Source: Methanosarcinales archaeon
Lineage (GTDB): Archaea > Halobacteriota > Syntropharchaeia > Alkanophagales > Methanospirareceae
Direction: 5' to 3'
Assembly (NCBI GenBank): GCA_025464275.1
Contig: JAODGR010000071.1
Location: forward strand, 1,104 to 25,328
DNA: 24,225 nt
The first letter of the stretch is position 1, and the number at the start of each line of letters is the position of its first letter. Position numbers and translations under genes: made by a program. Shown here piece after piece: positions 22,811 through 24,225 of the stretch. The notes under the pieces are model-generated. The model was not told the origin of the DNA. It made no database searches and was given only the letters and a program-made list of their open reading frames with translations.

Positions 22811-22834
22811 TCCTATTCCCTTATTCCCTTATTC
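22811..22834. repeat. Three tandem 8-base units in the tRNA-Leu leader
   Basis: On the + strand TCCTATTC, CCTTATTC, CCTTATTC follow in register, with a decayed fourth unit. On the tRNA strand they read GAATAAGG-type purine units between the putative promoter and the mature tRNA 5' end. Confidence 0.7.
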
Positions 22835-22844
22835 CTTCTCACTG

Positions 22845-22858
22845 TAATATAATATAAA
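22845..22858 (-). promoter_or_regulatory. Probable promoter of the tRNA-Leu/tyrS unit
   Basis: Read on the minus strand, TTTTATATTATA lies about 40-53 bases before the tRNA 5' end. Initiation about 26 bases downstream would give a short leader of about 20 bases removed by RNase P. It is the only TATA-like element found before tRNA-Leu and tyrS. Confidence 0.5.
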
Positions 22859-22892
22859 ATAATGTAGATGTAGATAGAATCGAGCTAAAAAA

Positions 22893-24014
22893 TCAGAGCA
22901 GACCCTTTCTCCTCCGTCTTAATAGATAGATGAAGAAAGGAACGCCGAAGAAGGCGGTGATTATCCCCACCGGCATCTCACCGAGGGGGAGTATCATATC
23001 CAAGAACCGAATTCCTGCATCTGCCCACGCCATGAAGATGCCACCCACCAGAGCAGAAGCGGGGAAGAGAATTCGATGGTCTGGTCCAACGAAGATTCGT
23101 GTGATGTGGGGGATGATCAGCCCAACAAAGCCGATTGTTCCCACGAACGATACGGCAGATGCGGTAATGAGTGCCGAGAGGACCAGTAGAATCTTCTTCA
23201 CCTGCTCCACATTTATTCCCAGTGTCTGTGCTGTCTCTTCACCGAGTAGCATGGCATTCAAGTCCTTTGCGAAGAGGTATATCAGGATGAAACACACAGC
23301 CACAGAGGAGGCGGTTATTTCCACTTTTAGCCAGTTTGGCGAATCTATTCGGCCCATAAGCCAGGAGTAAATATAACCCAGGTCATGACCTGCGAGATAC
23401 ATCAGGAAAGATAGAACGGCACCGAAGAACAAAGAGATCGCTATCCCGGTGAGTAATAAAGTATCCACCGGTATCCTCCCACCCACCTTCGCGAGGCGGT
23501 AGACCATGAAAGTGGCAAGGATAGCGCCCATGAAAGCCATGAGTGGGGTGGTGTAGAGGGAGAGTATACTTGAATCGGTATAGGGGAGTAAAGTTACAGA
23601 TAAGGCTGCTCCCACACCTGCACCTGAGGCTATACCGATGATGTAAGGGTCAGCCATGGGGTTTTTAAACAAGCCCTGCATCGCTGTACCCGCAGTGGCG
23701 AGTGCGATACCCACCAGTATACCCATAAATATCCGTGGCAGTCGTACCAGGAAGATTATCTCTTCCCCTCCATAAGAGTGAAGAAGAGGAGAGCCCGCAC
23801 ATAGATGGAGTTTGCTCCCGAACAGGGCGACAATCTCCCCGGGTGGTATATAAATGTTACCTATTGTGGTGGTCAGTACGATGGTCAGGCAGAGGGTCCC
23901 AGTCAGGTAGAGCATGATCATCTTCCACTGGATGAATCTGTGCATATATCCGTATCCATATCCGTATTCGTATCCGTAGCCACTGCCTGGTCTCTTTGCT
24001 TCTACTTTTACCAT
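22893..24014 (-). CDS. FecCD/BtuC-family ABC transporter permease
   Basis: This is the membrane permease of an importer for iron-siderophore, haem or cobalamin. Motifs include LFKNPMADPYIIGIASGAGVGAAL, the LLGEETAQTLGINVEQVKK cytoplasmic coupling loop and GTIGFVGLIIPHITRIFVGPDHR. About ten hydrophobic helices fill most of the protein, which ends in LLRRRRKGLL. The 373-residue length includes an N-terminal low-complexity SGYGYEYGYGYGYM derived from hexamers. ATG at residue 24 would remove it, and neither start has a ribosome binding site. The ATPase expected downstream is missing: the next feature is tRNA-Leu. The binding protein or ATPase may lie upstream beyond the window. Cobalamin or iron cannot be distinguished from sequence alone. 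Confidence 0.92.
   Translation of the reverse strand: MVKVEAKRPGSGYGYEYGYGYGYMHRFIQWKMIMLYLTGTLCLTIVLTTTIGNIYIPPGEIVALFGSKLHLCAGSPLLHSYGGEEIIFLVRLPRIFMGILVGIALATAGTAMQGLFKNPMADPYIIGIASGAGVGAALSVTLLPYTDSSILSLYTTPLMAFMGAILATFMVYRLAKVGGRIPVDTLLLTGIAISLFFGAVLSFLMYLAGHDLGYIYSWLMGRIDSPNWLKVEITASSVAVCFILIYLFAKDLNAMLLGEETAQTLGINVEQVKKILLVLSALITASAVSFVGTIGFVGLIIPHITRIFVGPDHRILFPASALVGGIFMAWADAGIRFLDMILPLGEMPVGIITAFFGVPFFIYLLRRRRKGLL
23949..23978. repeat. Five tandem hexanucleotides at the permease 5' end
   Basis: TCCGTA, TCCATA, TCCGTA, TTCGTA, TCCGTA (+ strand) run in register and encode the Gly-Tyr/Glu-Tyr dipeptides at the permease N-terminus, before the first membrane helix. Confidence 0.85.
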
Positions 24015-24136
24015 CGTATCATTCGGTTTTTTTTACCGGGATGCACTCCACTCCACCTTAATCCACTATCATCCACTGTTATTTACTTTACTATTTACTA
24101 TTCACTTTTTCACTTTTATTTTTACAATCTCAATCC

Positions 24137-24223
24137 CTATCGTGGCTGCCCAGGTGCGCATTTGGGTTTTGTAAGCCCTGCGGGATAAAGAACCCCTTTA
24201 GTTGCCACCCTTACCATAACCTT
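24137..24223 (-). other. Possible 3' end of an upstream gene, or structured leader
   Basis: One minus-strand frame is open from the window edge to TAG at 24137-24139, giving VLYPAGLTKPKCAPGQPR near its end. This may be the C-terminus of a gene cut by the window, but it is too short to identify. The same stretch has nested short inverted repeats (GTGGC/GCCAC, GGGTT/AACCC, CCC/GGG between 24142 and 24208). The segment 24015-24136 is AT- and pyrimidine-rich with short TTTAC/ATCCACT repeats and no gene. Confidence 0.25.
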
Positions 24224-24225
24224 AT

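Noticed and set aside
24142..24208. Riboswitch before the permease gene
   Set aside because: Nested short inverted repeats exist but match no riboswitch consensus I know, and the same stretch is an open minus-strand frame; kept only as a low-confidence feature.
1..24225. CRISPR array, insertion sequence, integrase or attachment site
   Set aside because: No 25-40-base direct repeats with spacers, no transposase-like protein and no terminal inverted repeats were seen. The tRNA-Leu gene has no adjacent integrase or duplicated 3' end in the window.

Overview
The window is archaeal chromosomal DNA, most likely from a strictly anaerobic euryarchaeote. The evidence is the archaeal forms of AlaRS and S-adenosylmethionine synthetase, Pus10, the archaeal riboflavin reductase (ArfC type), a PGF-CTERM-like tail, a tRNA gene without encoded CCA, and TATA-box promoters. 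Heavy investment in nickel (an ECF nickel transporter plus CooC- and CooT-like nickel proteins) fits a methanogen or methane/alkane oxidiser. An ANME-1/Syntropharchaeia-type lineage is my guess and is not proven by the sequence. I see no rRNA, CRISPR array, insertion sequence or phage genes.

Layout. Positions 1-4700 (+) hold a LURP-one-like protein and a five-gene nickel uptake operon (nikK-nikM-nikL-nikQ-nikO). Positions 4710-6383 (-) hold a small zinc protein, a riboflavin-pathway reductase and an atypical family-4-like uracil-DNA glycosylase. Positions 6483-11059 (+) hold hisC, alaS and trkA. Then come a METTL5-like methyltransferase (-), an Lrp/AsnC regulator (+), a dCMP-type deaminase (-) and moaE (+). 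Positions 13262-16924 (-) hold pus10, an HD phosphohydrolase and the AmmeMemoRadiSam radical-SAM enzyme; the last two overlap by 4 bases. Positions 17149-19278 (+) hold a tight cluster: a tryptophan-rich mini-protein, a NifU/IscU-like scaffold, an unrecognised Tyr/Arg-rich protein, a CooC-like ATPase and a CooT-like protein. Positions 19306-24014 (-) hold an iron/cobalamin-type permease, tRNA-Leu(CAG), tyrS, a CNNM/CorC-like membrane protein and metK.

The most interesting part is 17149-19278. It combines an Fe-S scaffold, two recognisable nickel-handling proteins and two compositionally odd small proteins in one probable transcription unit, with no target enzyme beside it. I read it as a candidate nickel/iron-sulfur cofactor maturation module, supplied by the NikKMLQO importer at the other end of the window. 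A second theme is a set of 6-8-base tandem repeats placed at or around the 5' ends of several genes, where they either encode dipeptide repeats at N-termini or lie in leaders. A third is tRNA-Leu lying only 2 bases upstream of the annotated tyrS start.
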